Notes under the pieces: model-generated
Seen by the model: only the letters and a program-made list of their open reading frames with translations
Told to the model about the DNA's origin: nothing
Database searches by the model: none
Made by a program: the position numbers and the translations under genes
Shown here: piece after piece, positions 1-7,351 of the stretch
Numbering within the stretch: the first letter of the stretch is position 1
Layout of the letters: each line of letters starts with the position of its first letter
NCBI GenBank assembly: GCA_001512985.1
Contig: LFRX01000029.1
Span: 19,028 to 36,381, forward strand
Direction of reading: 5' to 3'
Source: Acholeplasmatales bacterium DTU056
GTDB taxonomy: Bacteria > Bacillota_I > Bacilli_A > ML615J-28 > CAG-698
Length of the DNA stretch: 17,354 nt

Positions 1-578
1 AAATTAATAATATCTCTTTCACGAACAAATACTAATGGACGAATTAATTCCATCCCTTCAAAATTTTCTGATCTCAATTTTGGAACCATTGATTTAAAAC
101 GTCCAGAATAAAATATATTCAGCAAAACTGTTTCAATAACATCATCAAAATGATGCCCTAAGGCTATTTTATTACATCCTTGTTCTTTAGCAAATTGATA
201 CAAAAATCCTCTACGCATTCTTGCACATAAATAACATGGTTTTTCACTCATTTTTTGAGCAATTTCAAAAATATTTGAATCTTTAATAATAATATCCAAT
301 CCCAATTTATTAGCGTTTTCTTTGATTAATTGTAGACTTTCTTGCGTATAACCTGGATTCATTACTAAGTATTTAACACTAAACGGGAACTTACTATGTT
401 TTTGTAAGTGTTGTAGAAGTTTGGCTAATAAAAAACTATCTTTTCCCCCGGATATACATACACCTATATAATCGCCTTCTTGGATTAATTCATACTCTTG
501 GATTGCTCGAATGAATGGACGATATAATTTCGCACGATATCTTGTAATCAAAGCTCTTTCAATTTCTTGAGCGTTCAT
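1..578 (-). CDS. ttcA: TtcA-family tRNA thiolation enzyme (5' part, cut by window edge)
   Basis: About 192 N-terminal residues are visible; the C-terminus lies beyond the left edge. I translated it from the minus strand: start ATG at 578-576, preceded by a GAGGTGG ribosome site. It begins MNAQEIERALITRYR. A PP-loop ATP-binding motif (VCISGGKDS, near residues 40-48) and a CxxC pair in CYLCARMRRGFLYQFA, followed by ALGHHFDDVIET and a late IRPL, match TtcA-type enzymes. Those adenylate the target base and use an Fe-S cluster to put sulfur on cytidine 32 of tRNAs. Known family members have a second CxxC pair near the C-terminus, which would fall outside the window. Some relatives thiolate other positions, so the family is firm while the exact tRNA target is inferred. 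A cytosolic enzyme. Confidence 0.85.
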   Translation of the reverse strand, partial: MNAQEIERALITRYRAKLYRPFIRAIQEYELIQEGDYIGVCISGGKDSFLLAKLLQHLQKHSKFPFSVKYLVMNPGYTQESLQLIKENANKLGLDIIIKDSNIFEIAQKMSEKPCYLCARMRRGFLYQFAKEQGCNKIALGHHFDDVIETVLLNIFYSGRFKSMVPKLRSENFEGMELIRPLVFVRERDIIN

Positions 579-617
579 TAGCCACCTCGATTTACTTTAC
601 TAAATTTACATATAATT

Positions 618-646
618 AGGCTGTTAACATTATCAGTTAACAGCCT
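618..646 (-). terminator. Hairpin after the two-span membrane protein gene
   Basis: A perfect 10-bp inverted repeat, GGCTGTTAAC at 619-628 and GTTAACAGCC at 636-645, with a 7-nt loop, starts about 10 nt past the stop codon of the minus-strand gene at 656-1564. The run after it on the minus strand is AT-rich (TAATTATATG) but not a clean U-tract, so termination may be partial. Confidence 0.6.
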
Positions 647-655
647 TATAATTCC

Positions 656-1564
656 TTATCGTTTTCTTTTTGATTTAGCTTGTTGTTTCATTTTGTTTTC
701 ATATTCCCAAACAAAGTAGAAGGAGAATGTGATAATACCAGTAACTAATAATGTTAATAATGCAATCCACCATATTTTAGTTTTAAAAATAAATTGATTA
801 TATCCGGCTTTCTTAATATCATCATTATATCCGAAAGCATAATCATCACTATCGATATCTAAATCGTCAACATCAAAAGTAAAATCATCAAATTCTATAT
901 TTAAAAATTCAATATAATTATCTGGATCAGATGGTTTAAATTCACGATTTTCTTGATCATATTTTAAGCCAGTATAACTGATAATTAAGCGAACTGGTTT
1001 ATCTTTTGGAAAGTCCGTAATAGCATAGAATTGGCGTTCTTTAACATACAATGGTTTGGTGTAACGCGTACTATGAGGATTTCCACCTAAGTCTTTTAAA
1101 TAATATGAGTCATAAAACACTGTACGACGATGTGGGATTTCCTCATAATTTTCTTCATCGTCTTGGACTCCTTCAACATGAATTAAAATATTAAAGTCAA
1201 ATTCAGTTTTATTTAATCCTATTTTATCGTAATTTACATTATATAAGAATAATCGATAACGAACCTCATCTGGTTTATCTTGAACTAATGAAACAGTTCT
1301 AATGATTTTAAATTCAAATAGAACATTTCCTTCGTCATCTTTTACAACTTCATGTATGAAAGGTTCTTTTTGATATTTATAACTAATAAAATTAATATAG
1401 TTATCAATACTTTCTTCGCTTGTTTTACCTTTACTTATAACTTCACGACGAAATTGTGTTTGAAACTGTTCCCAGTTATAAGAATAATTAATAATGAAAA
1501 CTGTAGCAAGGATAGGGATTATTATTGCTAATAACAAACCAATTAATCTTCTTTGTGCACTCAT
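656..1564 (-). CDS. Two-span membrane protein of unknown function
   Basis: A 302-aa protein that I do not recognise. It has an N-terminal hydrophobic segment (about residues 7-27), a long predicted extracytoplasmic middle rich in Asp, Glu, Tyr and Phe, a second membrane segment near residues 265-288, and a short strongly basic tail ending KSKRKR. The middle part has alternating hydrophobic patterns that suggest beta structure, with an acidic cluster around DDLDIDSDDY. By the positive-inside rule, the basic C-terminus should be cytoplasmic and the central domain outside. Start ATG has a strong AAGGAGG site and an upstream promoter at 1591-1620. It stands alone between the TtcA-like gene and the SPFH operon, divergent from the latter. 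No catalytic motif is visible. Confidence 0.8.
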   Translation of the reverse strand: MSAQRRLIGLLLAIIIPILATVFIINYSYNWEQFQTQFRREVISKGKTSEESIDNYINFISYKYQKEPFIHEVVKDDEGNVLFEFKIIRTVSLVQDKPDEVRYRLFLYNVNYDKIGLNKTEFDFNILIHVEGVQDDEENYEEIPHRRTVFYDSYYLKDLGGNPHSTRYTKPLYVKERQFYAITDFPKDKPVRLIISYTGLKYDQENREFKPSDPDNYIEFLNIEFDDFTFDVDDLDIDSDDYAFGYNDDIKKAGYNQFIFKTKIWWIALLTLLVTGIITFSFYFVWEYENKMKQQAKSKRKR

Positions 1565-1590
1565 AATATCCTCCTTAATGTACTTTCATT

Positions 1591-1620
1591 ATTATATCAC
1601 AACCTCAAAGTCAATTTCAA
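1591..1620 (-). promoter_or_regulatory. Promoter of the membrane protein gene at 656-1564
   Basis: On the minus strand, TTGAAA (1620-1615), an 18-nt spacer and TATAAT (1596-1591) with an upstream TG extended -10 element. It sits about 27 nt upstream of the start codon and is divergent from the SPFH operon promoter at 1699-1727. Confidence 0.6.
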
Positions 1621-1698
1621 TTGTTTTTAGTGTTTTTTTGCCCTTTAGCAAAAATTTTATAACTTTTGAAAAGTTTTAAATTTTTTTGGATTAATTTG

Positions 1699-1727
1699 TT
1701 GACTTTTGAATTTTTATGAATTATAAT
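1699..1727 (+). promoter_or_regulatory. Consensus promoter of the NfeD/SPFH operon
   Basis: TTGACT at 1699-1704, a 17-nt spacer, and TATAAT at 1722-1727. This is close to the housekeeping sigma consensus. The expected transcription start is near 1734, which rules out a translation start at 1729 and supports the GTG at 1762 as first codon of the operon. Confidence 0.8.
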
Positions 1728-1761
1728 ATTGGTGAAGAATAAATTTGGAGAGGTGATTCGA

Positions 1762-2142
1762 GTGCAAGTGCAGTGGTTTTCAAAAGATTTGACTGGATTT
1801 GTCACAATATATGAGACCAACATTACTTTAAACACTGTGGCAGCCGAATATTTCACTCACGCTTACAAAGTAATAATCGGTTATCACCAAAATAACAAAA
1901 AAATTTTAGTTATCAAGCCCTTAACCAAAGAAGAAACGCTCCTTGGAATTTATAAAGATACTGACTTGTTAGATATTTCTATCAAACCAAGCTATGCTCG
2001 AATTAATGGTAAGGCTATTGTAAGCAAAATAAGTAATGTCTTTAATCTTGACTTTGAACTAAGTTCTTCCTACAAGTTTAAGTGTGAGTGGGACCAAAAA
2101 AACAAATTTCTAATAATCCATTTAGATGAGGTGATAACTTGA
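1762..2142 (+). CDS. Unknown 126-aa protein, first gene of the SPFH operon
   Basis: Start chosen as GTG 1762 because a GGAGAGGTG ribosome site lies just before it and the promoter -10 box overlaps any earlier start. The protein begins MQVQWFSKDLTGFVTIYETN. It has no signal peptide or membrane segment and looks like a small cytosolic mixed alpha/beta protein. The segment ITLNTVAAEYFTHAYKVIIGY, followed by a lysine/isoleucine strand (KKILVIKPL), faintly resembles the swapped-hairpin pattern of MraZ/AbrB-type proteins, but I see no diagnostic motif and treat this as a weak guess. Its stop overlaps the TTG start of the NfeD-like gene, so translation is probably coupled and the product may work with the membrane proteins downstream. 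Confidence 0.75.
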   Translation: MQVQWFSKDLTGFVTIYETNITLNTVAAEYFTHAYKVIIGYHQNNKKILVIKPLTKEETLLGIYKDTDLLDISIKPSYARINGKAIVSKISNVFNLDFELSSSYKFKCEWDQKNKFLIIHLDEVIT

Positions 2143-2624
2143 TTCTACTACTTTCACAAATGGAATTTCAAATATTATTTGTAGTTTTTTGGATTGTTTT
2201 ATTAATAATTCTAGTGGGAATTGAGTTTGCTACTCAAGACTTAGTATCTATTTGGTTTATTATTGGTTCAATTGGCGCAATCATCTGTGCAGCATTTAAT
2301 TTACCATTCTTAGTACAATTTTTCGTTTTCTTAGGAATTTCAATAATTTTGTTATTTGCGACTCGGCCATTGACAAAAAAATTTATGAAACGTGAAATTG
2401 TTAGAACAAATTTTGATCGTTTAGTTGGAATGACAGCTATTGTTACAAAAGACATCAAAAAAGATGAGCTAGGCGAAGTAAAAGTAGAAGGTTTATATTG
2501 GCGTGCATATAGTCCAGTCGGAGATGAATTTAAAGAAGGGGAGAGAGTATATATTAACGCTATTAATGGAACTAAATTAGTTGTTAGCAAAATTGAAGAA
2601 AAATTAAATAATATAGAATTTTAG
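2139..2624 (+). CDS. NfeD-like membrane protein with C-terminal OB-fold
   Basis: 161 aa if started at TTG 2139, which has GAGGTG five bases upstream and overlaps the previous stop; ATG 2160 is an alternative. The N-terminal half holds closely spaced hydrophobic helices (about residues 9-30, 32-55 and 58-75). The C-terminal half (from about residue 90, LVGMTAIVTKDI, through GEVKVEGLYWRAYSP and EGERVYINAINGTKLVV) has the short-strand pattern of the NfeD OB-fold. NfeD proteins are partners of SPFH/stomatin/flotillin proteins and are usually encoded beside them, as here. It lacks the long ClpP-like protease domain of full-length NfeD, so it belongs to the short NfeD1b class. The likely role is organising or stabilising an SPFH membrane scaffold. 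Confidence 0.88.
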   Translation: MILLLSQMEFQILFVVFWIVLLIILVGIEFATQDLVSIWFIIGSIGAIICAAFNLPFLVQFFVFLGISIILLFATRPLTKKFMKREIVRTNFDRLVGMTAIVTKDIKKDELGEVKVEGLYWRAYSPVGDEFKEGERVYINAINGTKLVVSKIEEKLNNIEF

Positions 2625-2632
2625 AGGAAGAA

Positions 2633-3115
2633 ATGTTTTTATTATCTACTGTTCAAACAATTTTATGCATTGTCCTAATTACTTTAGTATTATTTGTTAT
2701 TATCTCTGGGGTAACAATTGTTCCAAAGGATAAAGTGTATATTGTAGAGCGACTTGGGGTATATCATAACACCTGGAAAAAGGGGATATACTTTCGATTA
2801 ATTGGTGTTGAAAAAATTCGTGATAAAGTTCCAATTACTCTTCAAAATTACACAAAAACATTTGTTAATGATAGTGATTCATTAGAATATATTATTGATT
2901 TTGAATATTACATACAAAATTATTTAAATTATTCCTATAAAAAAACACTAATCTTCGAATTATTACATTCCATTTGTCAAGAATATATAAATAATACAAA
3001 AGGAAATATCGATAATGATCAATTTCTAAAAGTTTTAAAACAAAACGACGATTTATTAGATTTAGATTTTATTAATTTAACTGTGTCAATAAAAATAAAG
3101 GAGGAAGAAAGATGA
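2633..3115 (+). CDS. Shortened SPFH/stomatin-like protein
   Basis: A 160-aa protein with one N-terminal membrane helix (about residues 6-28) and the start of an SPFH domain. VTIVPKDKVYIVERLGVYHN followed by TWKKGIYF parallels FRIVPQAHAVIVEKLGSYHT then TWGTGIHF in the next gene. The later part (about residues 80-155) can be laid roughly along the rest of the SPFH domain but is poorly conserved. The protein then stops where the full-length neighbour begins its Ala/Glu-rich coiled coil. The reading frame is intact, the ribosome site (AGAGG) is good, and the ATGA overlap with the next gene implies coupled translation. It is therefore more likely a working reduced paralogue than a pseudogene. Inferred role: accessory subunit or modulator of the SPFH assembly. 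Confidence 0.75.
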   Translation: MFLLSTVQTILCIVLITLVLFVIISGVTIVPKDKVYIVERLGVYHNTWKKGIYFRLIGVEKIRDKVPITLQNYTKTFVNDSDSLEYIIDFEYYIQNYLNYSYKKTLIFELLHSICQEYINNTKGNIDNDQFLKVLKQNDDLLDLDFINLTVSIKIKEEER

Positions 3116-4023
3116 TCTTTTTAGATGTTGGTACAACAATAGCGATTATTTTAATGGTGTTATTGTTAATCGTTGTTATTATTATTGCTTCATCATTTAG
3201 AATTGTTCCACAAGCTCATGCGGTGATTGTTGAAAAGTTAGGTAGTTATCATACAACTTGGGGAACAGGTATTCACTTTTTAATTCCATTTATTTATCGT
3301 GCGTCTAAACCTATTTCATTAAAAGAACAAGTGCTAGATTTTGATCCTCAACCTGTTATTACAAAAGACAACGTTACAATTCAAATTGATACTGTTGTAT
3401 TTTTCTCTATCACTGACCCTAAACTATTTACATACGGTGTCGAAAATCCAATGTCTGCTTTAGAAAAATTAACAGCAACAACATTACGTAATATTATCGG
3501 TGATCTAGAATTAGATACAACTCTTACAAGTCGTGATATCATTAACTCTAAAATGCGCTCATTAATCGATGAAGCAACAGATGCCTGGGGAGTTAAAGTT
3601 ACTCGTGTTGAATTAAAAAATATTATCCCTCCAAAAGATATTCGCGATGCAATGGAAAAACAAATGCGTGCTGAACGTGAACGCCGTGAAGCAATTTTGA
3701 TTGCAGAAGGAGAAAAAAGTTCCGCAATTCTTCGCGCTGAAGGTTTTAAACAATCTAAAATTTTAGAAGCAGAAGCAAAACGTCGCGCATTAATTGAAGA
3801 AGCACAAGGTCAAGCTGAAGCAATCTTAACTGTTCATCGTGCAACTGCCGAAGGGTTAAGATTACTAAAAGAAGCAGGTATAGATCAATCTGTTTTAACT
3901 CTAAAATCCTTTGATGCTTGGAAAGAACTTGCTAACGGTACAGCAACAAAAATTATTATCCCATCAAACTTTGAAGGCATTACTAGTTTAGTTCAAACAA
4001 TAAGCGAAGTAACTAATAAATGA
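3112..4023 (+). CDS. SPFH/Band 7 (stomatin/QmcA-like) membrane protein
   Basis: 303 aa, the usual length of stomatin/QmcA-type proteins. One N-terminal membrane helix (about residues 7-28) is followed by the SPFH domain (IVPQAHAVIVEKLGSYHTTW to RVELKNIIPP, about 30-185). Next comes an Ala/Glu/Arg-rich coiled-coil stretch (REAILIAEGEKSSAILRAEG through EEAQGQAEAI, about 195-245), and a C-terminal tail with SVLTLKSFDAWKELANG typical of the family. These proteins oligomerise into ring- or cage-like membrane scaffolds, often controlling proteases or lipid domains. Start ATG overlaps the previous stop and has a GGAGGAAG ribosome site. It is last in the operon, ahead of a strong terminator. No protease gene accompanies it here. 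Confidence 0.93.
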   Translation: MIFLDVGTTIAIILMVLLLIVVIIIASSFRIVPQAHAVIVEKLGSYHTTWGTGIHFLIPFIYRASKPISLKEQVLDFDPQPVITKDNVTIQIDTVVFFSITDPKLFTYGVENPMSALEKLTATTLRNIIGDLELDTTLTSRDIINSKMRSLIDEATDAWGVKVTRVELKNIIPPKDIRDAMEKQMRAERERREAILIAEGEKSSAILRAEGFKQSKILEAEAKRRALIEEAQGQAEAILTVHRATAEGLRLLKEAGIDQSVLTLKSFDAWKELANGTATKIIIPSNFEGITSLVQTISEVTNK

Positions 4024-4037
4024 TTTAATCAGTTTTA

Positions 4038-4068
4038 AGAAGGCATCAATTTTAATGCCTTCTTTTTA
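4038..4068 (+). terminator. Terminator of the SPFH operon
   Basis: Perfect 9-bp stem AGAAGGCAT (4038-4046) / ATGCCTTCT (4055-4063), an 8-nt loop, then a T-run at 4063-4067. It lies 15 nt after the SPFH stop codon. Confidence 0.9.
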
Positions 4069-4076
4069 ATTATTGT

Positions 4077-4105
4077 TTGACAAAATTTGTCTATCAAGAT
4101 AAAAT
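4077..4105 (+). promoter_or_regulatory. Promoter of the PAP2 phosphatase gene
   Basis: TTGACA at 4077-4082, a 17-nt spacer and TAAAAT at 4100-4105. The expected transcript start near 4112 precedes the ATG at 4147. A downstream TATAAT at 4109-4114 is too far from the -35 to pair with it. Confidence 0.7.
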
Positions 4106-4146
4106 GAATATAATATTACACATTAATTATAGAAAGTGTGGTAATT

Positions 4147-5028
4147 ATGAGTAATTTTGAACTAACAATTATTAAAAAAATTCAGTCATTTAGTAATCCT
4201 TTTTTCGATGCTTTATTCCAACTAATTACCGTTTTAGGAGAAGAAGCAATTATTATAACAATATTAGCTTTTGTATATTTTACCTATGATAAACGTTTAG
4301 GTGAAAAAATCGCCTTTTCTCTTTTTGGTTCGATTTTAATTAATAATACTTTAAAAGGTATATTTGTTCATAAACGCCCATTTGAAATGTATCCCGATGA
4401 GGTAAGAGCGATTCGAACTAAAACTGCAACAGGTAGTTCTTTCCCAAGCGGCCATACCCAAAATGCCGCGACATTTTACACTACATTAGCATTAAGAGTC
4501 CAACGTAAATGGTTTTGGATTTTAGTAAATGTGTTAATCTTTTTAATTGCAATATCTAGATTATATTTGGGGGTTCATTTCCCAAAAGACGTCTTAGTCG
4601 GAACTATTTTAGGAATTTTATGGGCATGGACTGGTTGGTATTTATACGATCGTTATAGTAACACTTTAAAATCTAAAATGTTATTATTTATAATTCAATT
4701 ACTAATATTTACTCCTTTCTTATTTTTCCATGAAAATCTAGGATTACCAATTAAAATTTCTAATGACTTCTACAAAATTTACTCATTATATTTAGGCTTC
4801 ATTCCAGCTATTTACTTAGAAAACAAATATGTTAATTTTTCTATAAATGTTTCAATTAAGAAAAAAACAATTAGATTCTTATTGTCAATTGTCGTTTTAT
4901 TAGGATGCATGATGGGGCTAAAATTAATTTTCCCAAATAAATTAATTTATACATGCTTACGTTACTTTTTAATTTCCTTTTTAGGTTTAGGGTTATTCCC
5001 ATTTGTCATTAAAAAATTTAATATTTAG
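4147..5028 (+). CDS. PAP2-superfamily membrane phosphatase
   Basis: 293 aa from ATG 4147, which has AAAGTGTGG upstream; GTG 4138 is also in frame but overlaps that site. All three PAP2 signature motifs are present: KX6RP at residues 70-78 (KGIFVHKRP), PSGH at 100-103, and SRX5HX3D at 137-148 (SRLYLGVHFPKD), whose two histidines form the catalytic core of the family. Several hydrophobic helices surround them, so the enzyme is an integral membrane protein with its active site facing outward. Three or more further helices follow after residue 170, making it longer than minimal PAP2 enzymes. Likely substrates are lipid phosphates such as undecaprenyl pyrophosphate or phosphatidate/phosphatidylglycerophosphate; the sequence does not tell which. 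Confidence 0.92.
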   Translation: MSNFELTIIKKIQSFSNPFFDALFQLITVLGEEAIIITILAFVYFTYDKRLGEKIAFSLFGSILINNTLKGIFVHKRPFEMYPDEVRAIRTKTATGSSFPSGHTQNAATFYTTLALRVQRKWFWILVNVLIFLIAISRLYLGVHFPKDVLVGTILGILWAWTGWYLYDRYSNTLKSKMLLFIIQLLIFTPFLFFHENLGLPIKISNDFYKIYSLYLGFIPAIYLENKYVNFSINVSIKKKTIRFLLSIVVLLGCMMGLKLIFPNKLIYTCLRYFLISFLGLGLFPFVIKKFNI

Positions 5029-5029
5029 C

Positions 5030-5069
5030 AAAAATAGTCCTTATTCATTTGAGAATAAGGACTATTTTT
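5030..5069. terminator. Bidirectional terminator between PAP2 gene and mnmE
   Basis: A perfect 17-bp stem, 5030-5046 pairing with 5053-5069, and a 6-nt loop (ATTTGA). The A-run on one side and T-run on the other make it work for both the plus-strand PAP2 gene and the minus-strand mnmE, whose stop codon overlaps the stem edge. Confidence 0.93.
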
Positions 5070-6420
5070 ATTTCCCAAGACAAAATTGTGAGAATAACTC
5101 ATTAATTAATTGATCAGTACCTACTTCCCCAATAATTTCACCTAAAGTATTCCAAGCGTTAGTTAAATCAAGCCCTATTATATCAATTGGTCTTTCTTGT
5201 TTGATACTTTCTTGAGCATCAAGCAAATATTGATATGCTTGTTTTAATTTTGCAATTTGTCTTGCATTCCCAATATAAGTATAATCTAATTCATTTGCTT
5301 CTACGATATTACATACTTCTTTAATTTTTTTCTCTAGAATTTCAATATCTTCATCATTAAATGAAGAGACCAATAAATATTCTTTAAATAATGACAAATC
5401 AATTTTTTGCTTTAAATCTCGTTTATTAATTACAATAATACGTTTTTTCCCTTCAGTTGACCTTAAAATTTCTAAATCTTCCTCGGTTAGCGTAGAACTA
5501 TAGTCAAATACTAAGATTAATAATTGGGCTTGTTCGATAATTTCATGTGTTTTTTTAACGCCAATTTGTTCAACTATATCTTCAGTTTTTCTAATTCCAG
5601 CAGTATCAATTAGATTTAAAACTAACCCGCCTAAATTAATACTCCCTTCTACAAAATCCCTAGTTGTCCCAGCAATATCTGTAACGATTGCACGTTCTTC
5701 ACGAAGTAAGGCATTTAAAAGACTTGATTTTCCGACGTTTGGTTTCCCGATAATAGCTGTGCTTATCCCTTCTTTCATTATTTTAGAGACTTCTGCACGC
5801 TTTAAAATAACATTAATCTCATGAAGTAACTCTTTAATAACAGGAACAATATAATCATTTGTTATTTGATATTCATCTTCGTATTCAGGATAATCAATAT
5901 TTACTTCTATTCTAGCAATAGTATTTAGTAATTTTTGTCTAAAGTTTATGATCATTTTCTTAACGTGTCCAGTTAATCCATAATTAGCCATTTTTAAACT
6001 ATTAGTGGTTTGAGCTTCAATAATATCCATTACTGCTTCGGCTTGAGTTAGATCTATCCGACCATTTAAAAATGCTCGTTTAGTAAATTCTCCCGCTTCC
6101 GCCAGTCTAGCCCCTTTTAAAAGTAATAATTCTAATATTTTATTTGTAACAAACATTCCGCCATGACAATTAATTTCAACAACGTCTTCTCGAGTAAATG
6201 TTTTGGGAGCACGAAAAACTGATACTAATACCTCATCTATGATTTCATCACCATCAATTATTTTTCCATAATGAATGGTATGCGATGAAACTTTACTTAA
6301 ATCAGGTCCCTTAAAAACTTTATTAGCAATCTCAATCGCTTCTGGTCCGCTTAATCGTACAATAGAAATCGCACTTTTCCCAAGCGCTGTTGATATTGCC
6401 ACAATTGTATCATTATACAA
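5068..6420 (-). CDS. mnmE: tRNA modification GTPase MnmE
   Basis: 450 aa, normal for MnmE (TrmE). With MnmG it adds the aminomethyl group at uridine 34 of tRNAs reading split-box codons; MnmG is not in this window. Visible parts: the N-terminal formyl-tetrahydrofolate-binding domain (about 1-118, with VEINCHGG), helical domain, and a G domain inserted near 218-375. The G domain has G1 GKPNVGKSS (225-233), G2 GTTRD (251-255), G3 DTAG (272-275) and G4 NKRD (332-335). The C-terminus is FCLGK with the conserved catalytic cysteine. Start appears to be TTG at 6420, with GGGAAGTGA upstream; no ATG fits as well. It follows the YiiX-like gene by 16 nt and probably shares its transcript. Confidence 0.97.
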   Translation of the reverse strand: MYNDTIVAISTALGKSAISIVRLSGPEAIEIANKVFKGPDLSKVSSHTIHYGKIIDGDEIIDEVLVSVFRAPKTFTREDVVEINCHGGMFVTNKILELLLLKGARLAEAGEFTKRAFLNGRIDLTQAEAVMDIIEAQTTNSLKMANYGLTGHVKKMIINFRQKLLNTIARIEVNIDYPEYEDEYQITNDYIVPVIKELLHEINVILKRAEVSKIMKEGISTAIIGKPNVGKSSLLNALLREERAIVTDIAGTTRDFVEGSINLGGLVLNLIDTAGIRKTEDIVEQIGVKKTHEIIEQAQLLILVFDYSSTLTEEDLEILRSTEGKKRIIVINKRDLKQKIDLSLFKEYLLVSSFNDEDIEILEKKIKEVCNIVEANELDYTYIGNARQIAKLKQAYQYLLDAQESIKQERPIDIIGLDLTNAWNTLGEIIGEVGTDQLINELFSQFCLGK

Positions 6421-6436
6421 CTATATCACTTCCCTA

Positions 6437-7222
6437 TTATATTGAAAATTCTTGATCAACTAAAAAATATCGATGAATTATACCTTTTTTATCAACATAT
6501 GAATAGTAAAATAAATATGTATTTTTACTTGTTATCATATCATTGCCAGTGCTAACCCAAAAATCATAATTAATTCTTATTCCAACATCCTCTAATACTC
6601 TTGTAATTAAATCGATACAATAAAAACGGTTAGCTAGATTAATTATGAATAAGTAATTATATTTTTTCCCTAAATATTTATCTTTGATTACTTGAATTCT
6701 TTCTTTATTTTCACTAGTAATTCCTTTGATTCTTAAACCAACGACTTCTTCACCACGCAGGTTAATATTAAAAGTATTATCAAGTTCTAATACTTCATTT
6801 GATTCCAAGGTATCATTCCCCACTATTTCAAGTGTTTGGCTTCCATCATCAGTTAGTACTAACCCAGCATGTCCAATCCAAAAATGTACAATTAAAGAGT
6901 CTAATATTTTGATTTCTGATAAAGGATTACGATTAGTTACGATAATATCTCCGGTTGAACCAATATATTCATTTATATAATCATAAGTATTATAATTTAC
7001 ATCTTCATAATCATATTTTTTTCTAACAATATAAAACCGCTCTTTTGTGTCGTCATAATCAAATAAGACCCCTGGGGCAATATACTCTGCTCGACTAACA
7101 AAATCTCTAATTTCGCGTTTTACATATTGTCTTTCAATTGTTCCGTTAACCGTAAAAATAAATGCTAATGCTAAAAGAAAAAGAAGAAGTCTTTTCAAAT
7201 ATTTTTGAAAGCGGATTTTCAT
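6437..7222 (-). CDS. YiiX-like permuted papain-fold hydrolase, membrane-anchored
   Basis: 261 aa from ATG 7222, chosen because GGTGAG lies five bases upstream and a TATAAT sits at 7244-7239; an in-frame start further upstream would precede the transcript. Residues 10-26 form a hydrophobic signal/anchor segment. The body fits the permuted NlpC/P60 (YiiX/YebB-type) fold: GDIIV (91-95), GHAGLVL with the candidate catalytic histidine 118, and FYCIDLI with the candidate cysteine 202. A VGLRIKG strand and LGKKYNY lie between them. Such enzymes are thiol hydrolases or acyltransferases acting on lipids, amides or peptidoglycan; the substrate here cannot be read. The catalytic domain would be outside the membrane. 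It is transcribed ahead of mnmE. Confidence 0.78.
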   Translation of the reverse strand: MKIRFQKYLKRLLLFLLALAFIFTVNGTIERQYVKREIRDFVSRAEYIAPGVLFDYDDTKERFYIVRKKYDYEDVNYNTYDYINEYIGSTGDIIVTNRNPLSEIKILDSLIVHFWIGHAGLVLTDDGSQTLEIVGNDTLESNEVLELDNTFNINLRGEEVVGLRIKGITSENKERIQVIKDKYLGKKYNYLFIINLANRFYCIDLITRVLEDVGIRINYDFWVSTGNDMITSKNTYLFYYSYVDKKGIIHRYFLVDQEFSI

Positions 7223-7316
7223 TATACTCACCAATAAAATTATATCATATTTTATTTTAAAAATATATAATTTAATCCTTAAAAACAATAAAAGGCTTTC
7301 ATTATATGTTTTTATA

Positions 7317-7325
7317 TGGTATAAT
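7317..7325 (+). promoter_or_regulatory. Extended -10 promoter of the Fic gene
   Basis: TGGTATAAT, an extended -10 element (TG-N-TATAAT). The -35 region 17 nt upstream is only weakly matched (TTTCAT at 7297-7302). It lies 27 nt before the ATG at 7352. Confidence 0.6.
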
Positions 7326-7351
7326 GAAATTAATCAAAAGGAGGTACTTTA

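Noticed and set aside
1617..1856. Minus-strand ORF across the divergent promoter region
   Set aside because: It covers the consensus promoter and start of the SPFH operon and has no ribosome site or recognisable features.
2234..2590. Minus-strand ORF inside the NfeD-like gene
   Set aside because: Antisense shadow; the opposite strand has clear domains, promoter and ribosome sites.
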